Part shown: piece by piece, positions 15,937 to 23,961 of the stretch
How the letters are laid out: every line of letters starts with the position of its first letter
Numbering within the stretch: the stretch's first letter is position 1
Origin: Syntrophomonadaceae bacterium
GTDB taxonomy: Bacteria > Bacillota > Syntrophomonadia > Syntrophomonadales > DTU052
Reading direction: 5' to 3'
NCBI GenBank assembly: GCA_012729505.1
Contig: JAAYDA010000047.1
Coordinates: 1-44,518, forward strand
Length of the DNA: 44,518 nt
The notes under the pieces: generated by a model
Told to the model about the DNA's origin: nothing
Database searches by the model: none
The model's input: the letters and a program-made list of their open reading frames with translations, nothing else
Translations under genes and position numbers: made by a program

Positions 15937-16710
15937 ATGGAGTACACGAAATTAACGGTTGAAAGGGAAGACGGGTATGTAGTAGCTGCTCTTAACCATC
16001 CCCCGGCTAACGCCATGGCCCAGGGCGTGCTTTTAGACTTGAACGCCCTACTCGATGAGTGTCTGGAAGATGGCGATGTACGAGCAATAGTAATTACCGG
16101 AACCGGAAACAAGCTGTTCTCTGCCGGAGCTGATATCACTGAGTTTGCAGGATATCAGGATGGTACAAAACCCCAGATCAATGGTGTTGATGTCTATTAC
16201 AGAATTGAAAGATACCCTAAACCAATCATCGCAGCAATTCAAGGTCATGCACTGGGAGGCGGTCTGGAATTAGCAATGTCATGTCATTTCCGTTTCATGT
16301 CATCTTCCGCCAGGGTGGGCTTACCTGAAGTAACTCTGGGTATTTTGCCCGGCTGGGGAGGGACCCAGCGCTTGCCACGCTTGGCTGGCAAGACGAAAGC
16401 TCTGGAAATGATGTTGACCGGCGACCCCATTGGAGCTGAAGAGGCTTTGCAGATTGGGCTGGTAAACAAGGTGTTTCCCCGGGAAGAAGTCCTGGATGAA
16501 GCTAAAGCCTTTGCCGCCCGACTGGGAAAAGGCGCCCCCATAGCTATGAAAGCTATATTGCGGGCTGTAACCGAAGGTCTGGAAACCACCATTGCCGAAG
16601 GAATCAAGATCGAGCAAGAAGGCTCCCTAATGTGTTTTGTCAGTGAAGATGCCAAAGAAGGATCAACTGCCTTTTTGAGTAAGCGGCCGGCGGTGTTCAA
16701 GGGCAAGTAA
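15937..16710 (+). CDS. Enoyl-CoA hydratase / crotonase family protein (second copy)
   Basis: A 257-residue crotonase-fold enzyme. Catalytic glutamates are E111 in LGGGLELAMSCHFRF and E131 in GLPEVTLGILPG; the oxyanion segment is FSAGADITEF. It starts at ATG 15937, eight bases after AGGAGG. It differs from the two other crotonases here in having GGGLELA instead of GGGCE and a Trp-Gly-Gly segment (GWGGTQRLPRL), so it belongs to a separate branch and probably has a different acyl-CoA preference. It is the only plus-strand beta-oxidation gene of the window and is divergent from the acyl-CoA ligase. An isomerase function cannot be excluded, but the two Glu favour hydratase. Confidence 0.88.
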   Translation: MEYTKLTVEREDGYVVAALNHPPANAMAQGVLLDLNALLDECLEDGDVRAIVITGTGNKLFSAGADITEFAGYQDGTKPQINGVDVYYRIERYPKPIIAAIQGHALGGGLELAMSCHFRFMSSSARVGLPEVTLGILPGWGGTQRLPRLAGKTKALEMMLTGDPIGAEEALQIGLVNKVFPREEVLDEAKAFAARLGKGAPIAMKAILRAVTEGLETTIAEGIKIEQEGSLMCFVSEDAKEGSTAFLSKRPAVFKGK

Positions 16711-16757
16711 GCAGCCCTCACTTTCGGTGTTTATCACTAATAGTTTTATGTATGCAG

Positions 16758-16801
16758 CAAATATTCGCCTGGGAGCTAATCCGCTTCGAGGCGAATATTT
16801 G
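16758..16801 (+). terminator. Long hairpin downstream of the second crotonase
   Basis: CAAATATTCGCCT and AGGCGAATATTTG form a perfect 13-bp stem with an 18-base loop, 47 bases after the crotonase stop. There is no T-run beyond the stem, so termination is likely but not certain. The rest of the 317-base gap to minD holds no other supported element. Confidence 0.5.
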
Positions 16802-17027
16802 TCATAAATTGCTTTAAATACTATCCACAGAATCTGATTCCATTCCGCCTTTTACATCTGTTCGTTTCCTTGATTCGTTACATTTCTGATTCGCACTTTT
16901 GCTTTCGTCTTTTACCCTCTTAATTCCCGAGTAATCTGCAATATCATGCAGGAATTTGATGGAGATTGGCGAAAGTCATTAATAATATAGAAGAATTCGG
17001 TAACTCACTTTAGGGGGGCGTACACTG

Positions 17028-17861
17028 ATGAAAAAACCATCGCATGAATGTCAGGTGGTTGTAATTACCTCAGGTAAAGGAGGGGTTGGAAAAACTACTA
17101 CTGTGGCAAATGTCAGCATGGGTTTAGCTAATCTGGGCTACAAGGTCGTCGCACTTGACTTGGATATAGGTTTGAAAAAGCTTGATTTGATCATGGGACT
17201 GGAGAATCGGGTAATATATGATATCGTTCAGGTCCTCGAAGGCGAATGTACCATAAAGCAAGCAGTGGTCAAAGATCGCAGAAATCCTAATCTATATATG
17301 CTGCCGGCAGCTCAAACCCGAAACAAAGAAGATGTTACGGAAGAGCAGATTAAGAAGCTGATTGCAGAGCTAAGAAAAGAATTTGATTTTGTTCTGCTTG
17401 ATTCTCCGGCAGGAATTGAGCAGGGGTTCCGTAATGCAATTGCTGCCGCCGATTGGGCGGTGGTAGTGACTAATCCCGAAATTTCAGCGGTAAGAGATGC
17501 CGATCGCATCATTGGTATGCTGGAATCGGCGCAATTTAATAATATCAAGCTGATTGTCAATCGCATCAGACCCGAAATGGTAAAAGACGGAGATATGTTA
17601 AGCATTGAAGATCTGCTTAATCATCTTTGCATTGACCTGATCGGCATTGTCCCCGAAGATACCCGGGTAGTGATTTCAACCAATACCGGTGAACCCATAA
17701 TCCTGAGTCAGAACTCGCTGGCCGGAAAAGCTTTCAGCAATATTGCACGGCGTTTTACCAAAGAAGAAGTCCCATTCATGAACCTGGAGCATAACGATTC
17801 TTTCTGGGAAAAGCTCAAAAACATGGGACGCAGTGTTTTCTCTAGTAAACAGGTCGGTTAG
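17028..17861 (+). CDS. minD: Septum site-determining protein MinD
   Basis: A 277-residue ParA/MinD ATPase. It has the deviant Walker A motif SGKGGVGKTTT near residue 15, ALDLDIGLKKLDLIMGLENR in the switch region, and LLDSPAGIEQGF as Walker B. MinD binds the membrane with ATP, recruits MinC to block polar Z-rings and is released by MinE. The C-terminus is somewhat longer than usual but ends in the expected amphipathic region (FWEKLKNMGRSVFSSK). The ATG at 17028 follows GGGGGG. It is the first gene of a minD-minE-minC operon; minE begins 16 bases after its stop. Confidence 0.94.
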   Translation: MKKPSHECQVVVITSGKGGVGKTTTVANVSMGLANLGYKVVALDLDIGLKKLDLIMGLENRVIYDIVQVLEGECTIKQAVVKDRRNPNLYMLPAAQTRNKEDVTEEQIKKLIAELRKEFDFVLLDSPAGIEQGFRNAIAAADWAVVVTNPEISAVRDADRIIGMLESAQFNNIKLIVNRIRPEMVKDGDMLSIEDLLNHLCIDLIGIVPEDTRVVISTNTGEPIILSQNSLAGKAFSNIARRFTKEEVPFMNLEHNDSFWEKLKNMGRSVFSSKQVG

Positions 17862-17877
17862 TAAGGAGGATTTTTAC

Positions 17878-18111
17878 ATGATGGAATTTGCGAAAAAGAG
17901 AGGTTCCTCTGATACGGCCAATGAGCGCTTGCATCTGGTGCTGATGCATGATAGGATAGGAACTTCATCCGGCATTCTGGAACAAATCAAAGATGAAATA
18001 ATTAAAGTAATACTCAAACATATTGACGTGGACGCTGACCCGGAAGTAAACCTTACTTCCCAAGGCAGACAATCAGTTCTCGACATTAACATTCCACTAA
18101 AAGGAAGGTAG
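17878..18111 (+). CDS. minE: Cell division topological specificity factor MinE
   Basis: A 77-residue MinE. The N-terminal part has the MinD-stimulating helix region (SSDTANERLHLVLMHDRIG) and the C-terminal topological-specificity domain ends VNLTSQGRQSVLDINIPL. The start is the ATG at 17878 (or the next codon), eight bases after AAGGAGGA; a longer frame starting inside minD lacks family sequence. It is placed between minD and minC with spacing of 16 and 5 bases. Confidence 0.93.
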   Translation: MMEFAKKRGSSDTANERLHLVLMHDRIGTSSGILEQIKDEIIKVILKHIDVDADPEVNLTSQGRQSVLDINIPLKGR

Positions 18112-18116
18112 CAAAA

Positions 18117-18728
18117 TTGATCGTAGACATTAAAGGCCAAAACGGCGGGTTGGTTATCATTTTTGGCCCGGGTGATATAGACCAATACATAAACGCACTT
18201 AAAGAAAAGTTTGAATCTAACCCTCTATTGTTTAAAGATTTTCCAGTCACCTTTCGGGGCAGCAGCCTCAAAAGTCTCGCCCCAGAAGAACTGGCTTCTC
18301 TGCAAAGGCTATGTTTGGATTATGGAATGACCCTGGCTATCCCCTCTTCACCTAAAAGCACTAAAGTACCGACGGTAAGCAAAAATCTAATAGTCAGGAA
18401 AACCCTCCGCAGCGGCCAAAAGATTATTCACGAAGGCTCCGTAATAATCGTCGGCGATGTCCACGAAAGCGCAGAGGTAGTAGCCGAAAAGGATGTTTTT
18501 GTCCTGGGTCGGTTAGAAGGAACCGTTCATGCCGGATGTATGGGTGATCTCACCAGTATCGTGGCCGCATTCAGACTCCACCCGCGTCAGGTCAGAATAG
18601 GTGATAAAATATCCAGGCCGCCCAGTAACTCGTTACCTAATGACCTGCCGGAAATGGCATATGTTGAGGACGATCATATCTGTGTGAAAGAACTGCTTTC
18701 ACCCCGGACCGGTTCAAAAAGATCTTGA
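18117..18728 (+). CDS. minC: Septum site-determining protein MinC
   Basis: A 203-residue MinC, the inhibitor of FtsZ polymerisation. Residues 1-85 form the N-terminal FtsZ-binding domain and about 95-195 the C-terminal beta-helix, recognised by VRKTLRSGQKIIHEGSVII and GDVHESAEVVAEKDVFVLG and GRLEGTVHAGCMGD. The start is TTG at 18117, eight bases after AAGGAAGG that overlaps the minE end. MinC is the last gene of the operon, while in most bacteria it is first; a hairpin follows 20 bases after its stop. Confidence 0.92.
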   Translation: MIVDIKGQNGGLVIIFGPGDIDQYINALKEKFESNPLLFKDFPVTFRGSSLKSLAPEELASLQRLCLDYGMTLAIPSSPKSTKVPTVSKNLIVRKTLRSGQKIIHEGSVIIVGDVHESAEVVAEKDVFVLGRLEGTVHAGCMGDLTSIVAAFRLHPRQVRIGDKISRPPSNSLPNDLPEMAYVEDDHICVKELLSPRTGSKRS

Positions 18729-18747
18729 ATATACTTATTATTTTCAC

Positions 18748-18801
18748 GAAAAATCACTGAAAGAGCAAGTCCTGCTGGATTTTGCCCTCTTGGTGATTTT
18801 C
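18748..18801 (+). terminator. Terminator-like hairpin after the min operon
   Basis: GAAAAATCAC (18748-18757) pairs with GTGATTTTC (18793-18801), with AAGAG/CTCTT extending the stem inside and one bulged A. It lies between minC and the sirtuin gene. The T-run is short, so read-through is possible. A TATAAT at 18822-18827 just downstream may be the -10 of the sirtuin gene, but no good -35 is seen. Confidence 0.55.
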
Positions 18802-18876
18802 TATTAATGATAGTATTAACTTATAATGTATTCAGTGAATTCCTTGCACTCGAACTTTGAGAAAGGGGATGTTTAT

Positions 18877-20190
18877 TTGAGCGACTCAATTAGCAATCTG
18901 TTGGGAATCATTCTTAAATTCCCTATGCCCTGGATCCTTACCGGTGCCGGTATTTCTACAGAAAGCGGCATCCCGGACTTTCGTAGTCCAGGAACCGGCC
19001 TGTGGGAAAAGGTAGACCCTATGGTATACTCCTCCGTTGAAGGCCTGCTGCGTGATCCCAAAGCTTTTTTTTCCTATGGCCGCGATAACATCGTCAATGT
19101 ATTACAGGCCCAGCCTAATACCGGCCACGTGGTTCTAGGAAATCTTCAGCAGCTTGGCATGATCGGACCAATAGTGACCCAGAACATTGACGACCTGCAT
19201 AGGCGAGGAGGTTCAGACCACTTTTACGAGGTCCACGGACACTTCCGCAGTGCCAGCTGTATGAATTGCAGCAACCAGCTTCCCATGGATGAGCTTATAA
19301 ACAAGCTGGATCAAGGAGAAATACCCCCTCTTTGCTGGGACTGTGGCGGAATCCTTAAACCTGACGTAGTTTTGTTTGGCGACATGATGCCCTCCGATTA
19401 TCAGGAAGCCAGTTTATTGGCAAATACCTGTCAGACGGTACCCAAACTAATGATAGTGATAGGCTCCAGCTTAACCGTTTCGCCGGTTAACTACTTGCCT
19501 TTGGAATTTAATCGCATCGTAATAATCAATAACACCCCTACTGAAACTGATTACCGGGCGGAACTGGTGATACGCGAACAGATCGGCCCAGTCATGGGCA
19601 AACTCTGGGAGGAAATCCTGGATCTCAATGAGGGACAGCCTCCTGATCCACTTCCACCCGGCTTCAATTTTGGCATTATGGTTGCCTATTTAGATAATGA
19701 AGTTCGCTTTCTCCAGAATCAAAAATTCCGGCCGTCAGTCTCCCTGGACAGCCTCAGCAAACATTTTGGGGTGGTTCAGTCCGACATTAAGACCGCCCGA
19801 TCCATCATCGCACAATCCCCGCTGCCACCACGGCAGCCCCTGGAAAGAGCTATATTAGACTTTTATCTGCAGGAAATAAATCGGATGGAATATGAAATAG
19901 ACTCCCTCCTTTCCTTTATGGGCATACCTTTCCAAGACGAACAGAGCAGACTGCCCAAGCTTATCAGCGACTATTATAATGAAAGCCTGCGAGCCTTGAC
20001 GACCTATACCCGGCAAGAAAATGTGTTGCCGGAAATAGCTGAAAAAATGGCGGTCAGAGCGGCGGGAAACTATGATTTCTGGTCATCGGCCCATCTGATT
20101 CTGGGACTGGCCCCCCCTGCTAAGGAAGAGCTGGAAAAGCTTAAAAAAATCGTCAGTGACAGAGGAGTGAAAGCTGATCTTCAGTTATAG
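18877..20190 (+). CDS. Sir2-family NAD-dependent deacylase with C-terminal extension
   Basis: A 437-residue protein. Residues 10-255 are a sirtuin: GAGIS (23-27), GIPDFRS, TQNIDDLH (101-108), catalytic H120 in EVHGHF, zinc cysteines 128, 131, 153 and 156 in CMNC and CWDC, and GSSLTVSPVN. It should remove acyl groups from lysines using NAD. Residues 256-437, about 180 residues, are not part of the sirtuin fold and match no family I know; they look mostly helical. The TTG at 18877 follows AAAGGGG at eight bases; an ATG 17 codons upstream would sit in the promoter region. The 78-residue orphan downstream may be co-transcribed. In an organism with heavy acyl-CoA traffic, deacylation of acylated enzymes is a reasonable role, but that is inference. 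Confidence 0.85.
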   Translation: MSDSISNLLGIILKFPMPWILTGAGISTESGIPDFRSPGTGLWEKVDPMVYSSVEGLLRDPKAFFSYGRDNIVNVLQAQPNTGHVVLGNLQQLGMIGPIVTQNIDDLHRRGGSDHFYEVHGHFRSASCMNCSNQLPMDELINKLDQGEIPPLCWDCGGILKPDVVLFGDMMPSDYQEASLLANTCQTVPKLMIVIGSSLTVSPVNYLPLEFNRIVIINNTPTETDYRAELVIREQIGPVMGKLWEEILDLNEGQPPDPLPPGFNFGIMVAYLDNEVRFLQNQKFRPSVSLDSLSKHFGVVQSDIKTARSIIAQSPLPPRQPLERAILDFYLQEINRMEYEIDSLLSFMGIPFQDEQSRLPKLISDYYNESLRALTTYTRQENVLPEIAEKMAVRAAGNYDFWSSAHLILGLAPPAKEELEKLKKIVSDRGVKADLQL

Positions 20191-20345
20191 CTGTGTCTGA
20201 AGAACTCACATATTATTACACTTGGTCAGAACCATGCTTCCCAACTGAATAGGTGCATCCCGAAGAGAGCATACTTCTACCAGGATATTTGCCAAAATAC
20301 AGCAAGACATTGTGCCCAGATCATCGGGCCAAGAAAGGAGAGCCC

Positions 20346-20582
20346 ATGAGAAATTCTCTTTTTCGGGTGAAGAGAGCCGACAGTGAGCAGAGCTCAAAAG
20401 GGGTAGTAATACCCCTGGCCGGACAGCGATATCGGAAAATGAAAAGCAAGATAGCCGATAAAGCTCTGGACAAAGCTATAGAAGCCCAATTTTCAATGTT
20501 TATACCCGATCTGCCTCCTGTTCCTCCCCTTCAGGATACTGAAAATATAAACTCCGACACCAATAATTTCAGGATCAACTAA
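20346..20582 (+). CDS. Small hypothetical protein (78 aa)
   Basis: Not recognised. The protein is basic at the N-terminus (RNSLFRVKRAD, then RYRKMKSKIADKALDKAI) and proline-rich near the C-terminus (IPDLPPVPPLQ). There is no signal peptide or membrane segment. The ATG at 20346 lies five bases after AAAGGAG, which is the main reason to believe it. The frame is open upstream to 20253, but without a ribosome site. It follows the sirtuin gene by 155 bases on the same strand and ends just before a strong bidirectional terminator. Confidence 0.55.
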   Translation: MRNSLFRVKRADSEQSSKGVVIPLAGQRYRKMKSKIADKALDKAIEAQFSMFIPDLPPVPPLQDTENINSDTNNFRIN

Positions 20583-20586
20583 CAGA

Positions 20587-20626
20587 AAAGAGGAAGTCAA
20601 TCAAGTTTGCAGCCGACTTCCTCTTT
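20587..20626. terminator. Bidirectional terminator between convergent genes
   Basis: AAAGAGGAAGTC and GACTTCCTCTTT form a perfect 12-bp stem. T-runs follow on both strands (CTCTTTACATTG on plus, CTCTTTTCTG on minus). It separates the 78-residue orphan from the convergent rubrerythrin-like gene. Confidence 0.85.
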
Positions 20627-20654
20627 ACATTGTTAGCCTTTTATTCGATTTGTT

Positions 20655-21110
20655 CTACCAGGCTTCGGGAAATGCCATATTGGTATAAAGCTCTTCCAGC
20701 CTCACCTTGTGAGATTGCTCCATCCGGGACAGGTTTTCGAAAACTTCTTTTTGTTCCGCGCTGTCACTGGCATCAGCCAGCTCCTGATATAAATTCATAG
20801 CTTCTTCTTCTCTTTTCATGGCCAGCGCAATAGCTTCCACAGGTTTCATATCCAATGACAGCCGAGGTGCCTCAACGGTTTCCGCCACCTTGTAATCATT
20901 CTTGACTTTGAACCTCATTACCTGGGATTCGTTTTTCTGGTAACCCTCCAGCATTGATTGGTGTTGAAGTTCTTCCTCTGCCAGCTCCTTGAAAATCCCT
21001 TTAAGATTAACATCATTGGTCTTTTCGTATATTCCCAGATAGAATTCTGCCGCCTCAATCTCTCGTGCTATGGCCATACTCAATATGTTTTTGTAATAAT
21101 CGTTTATCAT
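20655..21110 (-). CDS. Rubrerythrin-like ferritin-family diiron protein
   Basis: A 151-residue four-helix-bundle protein with two Glu-x-x-His type helices: AREIEAAEFY and ELAEEELQHQ in the first half, MKREEEAMNLYQ and LSRMEQSHK in the second, the pattern of a diiron site. It lacks the C-terminal rubredoxin domain of classical rubrerythrin (no CxxC pair). Proteins of this family reduce peroxide or store iron in anaerobes. The ATG at 21110 follows GGGAGGGA, and a good promoter lies at 21153-21181. It is downstream of the flavodiiron/citrate synthase operon, on the same strand, but has its own promoter. Function as peroxidase is inferred from the family. Confidence 0.8.
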   Translation of the reverse strand: MINDYYKNILSMAIAREIEAAEFYLGIYEKTNDVNLKGIFKELAEEELQHQSMLEGYQKNESQVMRFKVKNDYKVAETVEAPRLSLDMKPVEAIALAMKREEEAMNLYQELADASDSAEQKEVFENLSRMEQSHKVRLEELYTNMAFPEAW

Positions 21111-21152
21111 TAGAATCCCTCCCTTTCAAATTACAGTCAAAAGATTTTCTCT

Positions 21153-21181
21153 ATTATAGCCCCAATATATATTCCACTCAA
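21153..21181 (-). promoter_or_regulatory. Sigma-A-like promoter of the rubrerythrin-like gene
   Basis: Read on the minus strand: TTGAGT (21181-21176), exactly 17 bases, TATAAT (21158-21153). The -10 is perfect and the start codon follows 42 bases later. The -35 overlaps the near-palindrome CCACTCAAGTGG, which might be a regulator site. Confidence 0.65.
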
Positions 21182-21208
21182 GTGGTCAATTTTCTGCTCG
21201 CCTATGCC

Positions 21209-22567
21209 TTATTCGCGATCTTCCAGACGAATATAATCCCGGCGGCGGGCAACACTCTTATAGGCCGGTCTGATTATCTTGCCGGTATTAACCAGCTCCT
21301 CGATGCGGTGAGCACTCCAGCCGGCAATTCTTGCGATAGCAAAGATCGGAGTATACAATTCAGATGGAATTTCCAGCATTTTATATACAAATCCGGAATA
21401 AAAATCAACATTGCTGCTAACCCCTTTATATATAGTGCGAAATTTGCCGATAGCTAAAGGTGCCAGCCGCTCCACCTTCTCATAGAGGCCAAATTCATTT
21501 TCCATTCCTTTTTCCTTGGCCAGTCGGGCGGCATAATCCCGCAAAATAACGGATCTGGGATCGGATACGGAATAAACCGCATGGCCCACTCCATATATTA
21601 ACCCGGTTCGATCAAAAGCCTCTTTTTTCAGTAACCTCAGTAAATATCTTTCAATCTCTTCTTCATCATCCCAGTCGCTTACCTGCTCCTTGAGTTCCTC
21701 AAACATCTGAATAACTTTAATATTAGCCCCGCCATGCCGGGGGCCTTTAAGCGACCCTAATGCGGCGGCAATTACCGAATAAGTATCTGTCCCCGATGAT
21801 GTCAGAACATGGGTGACAAAAGATGAATTGTTTCCTCCCCCATGCTCGGCATGCAGCACCAGGGCCAGATCCAGCAGCCGGGCTTCCAATTCGGTGTATT
21901 TGCTGTCCGGGCGAAGCATGTGCAAAATGTTTTCTGCAATACTCAAGCCAGGTACGGGATTATGGATTATAAGGCTTTTGTTGCCGTGATAATGGGAGAA
22001 AGCCTGATAGCCATAAACCGCTAATGAAGAAAACTGTGCAATTAGCTGCAGACACTGCCGTAAAACGTTTTCCAGCGATATGTCGTCGGCCCGTTCATCC
22101 AGACTATACAAGGCCAAAACACTTCTGGACAAAACCACCATCATATCCTTGCTGGGAGTCTTTAAAATCATATCCCGAATGAAGTCTTCCGGCAATTTCT
22201 GCTTCTCAGTCAACAACTGCCGAAACTCTTCCAGCTCCCTGCTATTAGGAAGGTTGCCAAAAAGCAATAAATAACAGGTTTCTTCAAAACCAAAACGGTT
22301 CTCATTAATAAAGCCCGCCACGATATCATTGATTTCAATTCCCCGGTAAAGAAGCCTGCCCGGCACCGGGATCATTTCGTTTTCATCAACAATATATGAG
22401 TGTACTTCCCCCACCTTAGTCAGGCCAACCAGTACACCTCTGCCATCAATATCGCGCAAGCCCCGCTTTACGATGTATTTACTGAACAGACTCGCTTCTA
22501 TCGAGCCGCTCTCTTCCGCCCGGTCTGTTAACCGGGAGATTAGAATATCTTTATAGGCCTTTTCCAT
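21209..22567 (-). CDS. Citrate synthase family protein
   Basis: A 452-residue citrate synthase homologue, condensing acetyl-CoA (or propionyl-CoA) with oxaloacetate. Active-site residues are seen in LHAEHGGGNNSSF, GLIYGVGHAVYSVSDPR and SSNVDFYSGF (catalytic His, His and Asp). It is longer than the 370-residue Bacillus enzymes, with extra sequence at the N-terminus, as in a clostridial branch. Citrate versus 2-methylcitrate synthase cannot be decided. The ATG at 22567 follows AAAAGGTG and lies 12 bases after the flavodiiron protein gene, so both are probably one transcript. The C-terminus ends in basic RRRDYIRLEDRE. No aconitase or isocitrate dehydrogenase is adjacent. Confidence 0.88.
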   Translation of the reverse strand: MEKAYKDILISRLTDRAEESGSIEASLFSKYIVKRGLRDIDGRGVLVGLTKVGEVHSYIVDENEMIPVPGRLLYRGIEINDIVAGFINENRFGFEETCYLLLFGNLPNSRELEEFRQLLTEKQKLPEDFIRDMILKTPSKDMMVVLSRSVLALYSLDERADDISLENVLRQCLQLIAQFSSLAVYGYQAFSHYHGNKSLIIHNPVPGLSIAENILHMLRPDSKYTELEARLLDLALVLHAEHGGGNNSSFVTHVLTSSGTDTYSVIAAALGSLKGPRHGGANIKVIQMFEELKEQVSDWDDEEEIERYLLRLLKKEAFDRTGLIYGVGHAVYSVSDPRSVILRDYAARLAKEKGMENEFGLYEKVERLAPLAIGKFRTIYKGVSSNVDFYSGFVYKMLEIPSELYTPIFAIARIAGWSAHRIEELVNTGKIIRPAYKSVARRRDYIRLEDRE

Positions 22568-22579
22568 AGAATCACCTTT

Positions 22580-23758
22580 TTATCCAATCTGGCGGCCAAA
22601 TTCTCTGCATATGGCTGTATTCTCTTCATCAGGGTTCCAAAGCACCTTTAATCCTTCATCTATAGTATGAAAACCGCTTTCTTTCAGGAGCGCCGTAATG
22701 ATTTGAGGTGATTCCCCACTCCAGCCATAAGAGCCGAATGCCGCAGCTTGCTTATTTTTGAATCCCAATCCTTTGATTTCCTCCAAAATCCCTGCTACTG
22801 AGGACAAAATTCCCCGGTTAATGGTAGGCGACCCAACAAATATGGTCTTCGACTTAAAAACTTCGGTTATAATATCGTTTTTGTCGCGTCGTGCAGTATT
22901 ATACAGCTTAATAGTCACATCTTTGTCCTGTTCGCCAATTCCCTGAGCTATGGCTTCCGCCATCTTTTGGGTCGATTCCCACATGGTATCATATAGAATT
23001 GTAATCTGATTTTCCTGATAGTCATTGGCCCATTCCGCGTATTTATTGACGATCTGCAAAGGATTATCCCGCCAGATAACCCCATGGCTTGGACAGATTA
23101 AGTCCACCGGCAGATTCAGACTCACAAATTCCTGTATCTTTCGGGATACCATCCTGCTAAACGGCGTTAAAATGTTAGCATAGTACTTGATGCATTCCTG
23201 GTGCAGCTCCGCCTGATCTACCAGGTCATTATACATGTGTTCAGTAGCCAGATGCTGACCAAAGGCATCATTGCTGAACAGAATGTTTTCACCGGTCAGA
23301 TAAGAGAACATGGTATCCGGCCAGTGCAGCATCGGTGCTTCCATAAATATGAATTCATTATCCCCAATAGAAAGCTTATCTCCTGTTTTCATAACTCTGA
23401 AATCCCAATCCTGGTGATACTGCCCCTTCAGGAACTTAGTGCCATTTCGGGTACAATAAATGGGAGTATCCGGAATATGCCGCATTAACTCCGGTAAGGC
23501 GCCACTATGGTCAGCCTCTGAATGGTTGACAATAATATAGTCAATATCCTGTAAATTAATTACATCAGCCAAATTTTTTACAAACTCCTTGGCAAAAGGG
23601 GTCCACACTGTATCTATTAACACATTTTTGTCCCCGCGAACAAGGTAAGAGTTGTAAGTTGATCCTCTATGAGTCGAATATTCTTCCCCATGAAACTTTC
23701 TCAGTTCCCAATCAATCTTGCCAACCCAAGTCACTTTGCCGGTTAACTTAATGCTCAT
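22580..23758 (-). CDS. fprA: Flavodiiron protein (A-type flavoprotein, oxygen or NO reductase)
   Basis: A 392-residue soluble enzyme with an N-terminal metallo-beta-lactamase-like diiron domain and a C-terminal flavodoxin domain. Diiron ligands are H79, E81, D83 and H84 in NHSEADHSG, H145 in MLHWPD, D164 in FSNDAFGQH, and the His of CPSHGVIWRDN. The FMN-binding loop is ILYDTMWESTQKMA and the second loop GSPTINRG. Such proteins reduce oxygen to water and protect anaerobes. There is no C-terminal rubredoxin. The ATG at 23758 is seven bases after GGAGGG; a longer frame of six codons starts inside the Shine-Dalgarno. A TTGAAC-16-TATAAT promoter precedes it. Operon with citrate synthase. Confidence 0.93.
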   Translation of the reverse strand: MSIKLTGKVTWVGKIDWELRKFHGEEYSTHRGSTYNSYLVRGDKNVLIDTVWTPFAKEFVKNLADVINLQDIDYIIVNHSEADHSGALPELMRHIPDTPIYCTRNGTKFLKGQYHQDWDFRVMKTGDKLSIGDNEFIFMEAPMLHWPDTMFSYLTGENILFSNDAFGQHLATEHMYNDLVDQAELHQECIKYYANILTPFSRMVSRKIQEFVSLNLPVDLICPSHGVIWRDNPLQIVNKYAEWANDYQENQITILYDTMWESTQKMAEAIAQGIGEQDKDVTIKLYNTARRDKNDIITEVFKSKTIFVGSPTINRGILSSVAGILEEIKGLGFKNKQAAAFGSYGWSGESPQIITALLKESGFHTIDEGLKVLWNPDEENTAICREFGRQIG

Positions 23759-23794
23759 AGTTACACCCTCCTTCAAGATATTGCCCTTTTAAGC

Positions 23795-23822
23795 ATTATA
23801 CCCAAAAGACAGCCCTGTTCAA
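23795..23822 (-). promoter_or_regulatory. Sigma-A-like promoter of the fprA/citrate synthase operon
   Basis: On the minus strand TTGAAC (23822-23817), 16 bases, TATAAT (23800-23795). The start codon of fprA follows 36 bases downstream. Confidence 0.65.
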
Positions 23823-23961
23823 TAACTTTCTCTATTGCTTTAGATTAAGGAATACTGCATAAGCAGAATACTCACGGCTTAAAACCATAGAAGTGAAACC
23901 GGGAATTTATAATGGGGAAAAGTAATTCGATTTTACCTCAGACAGATATTCATAGCCGCCC

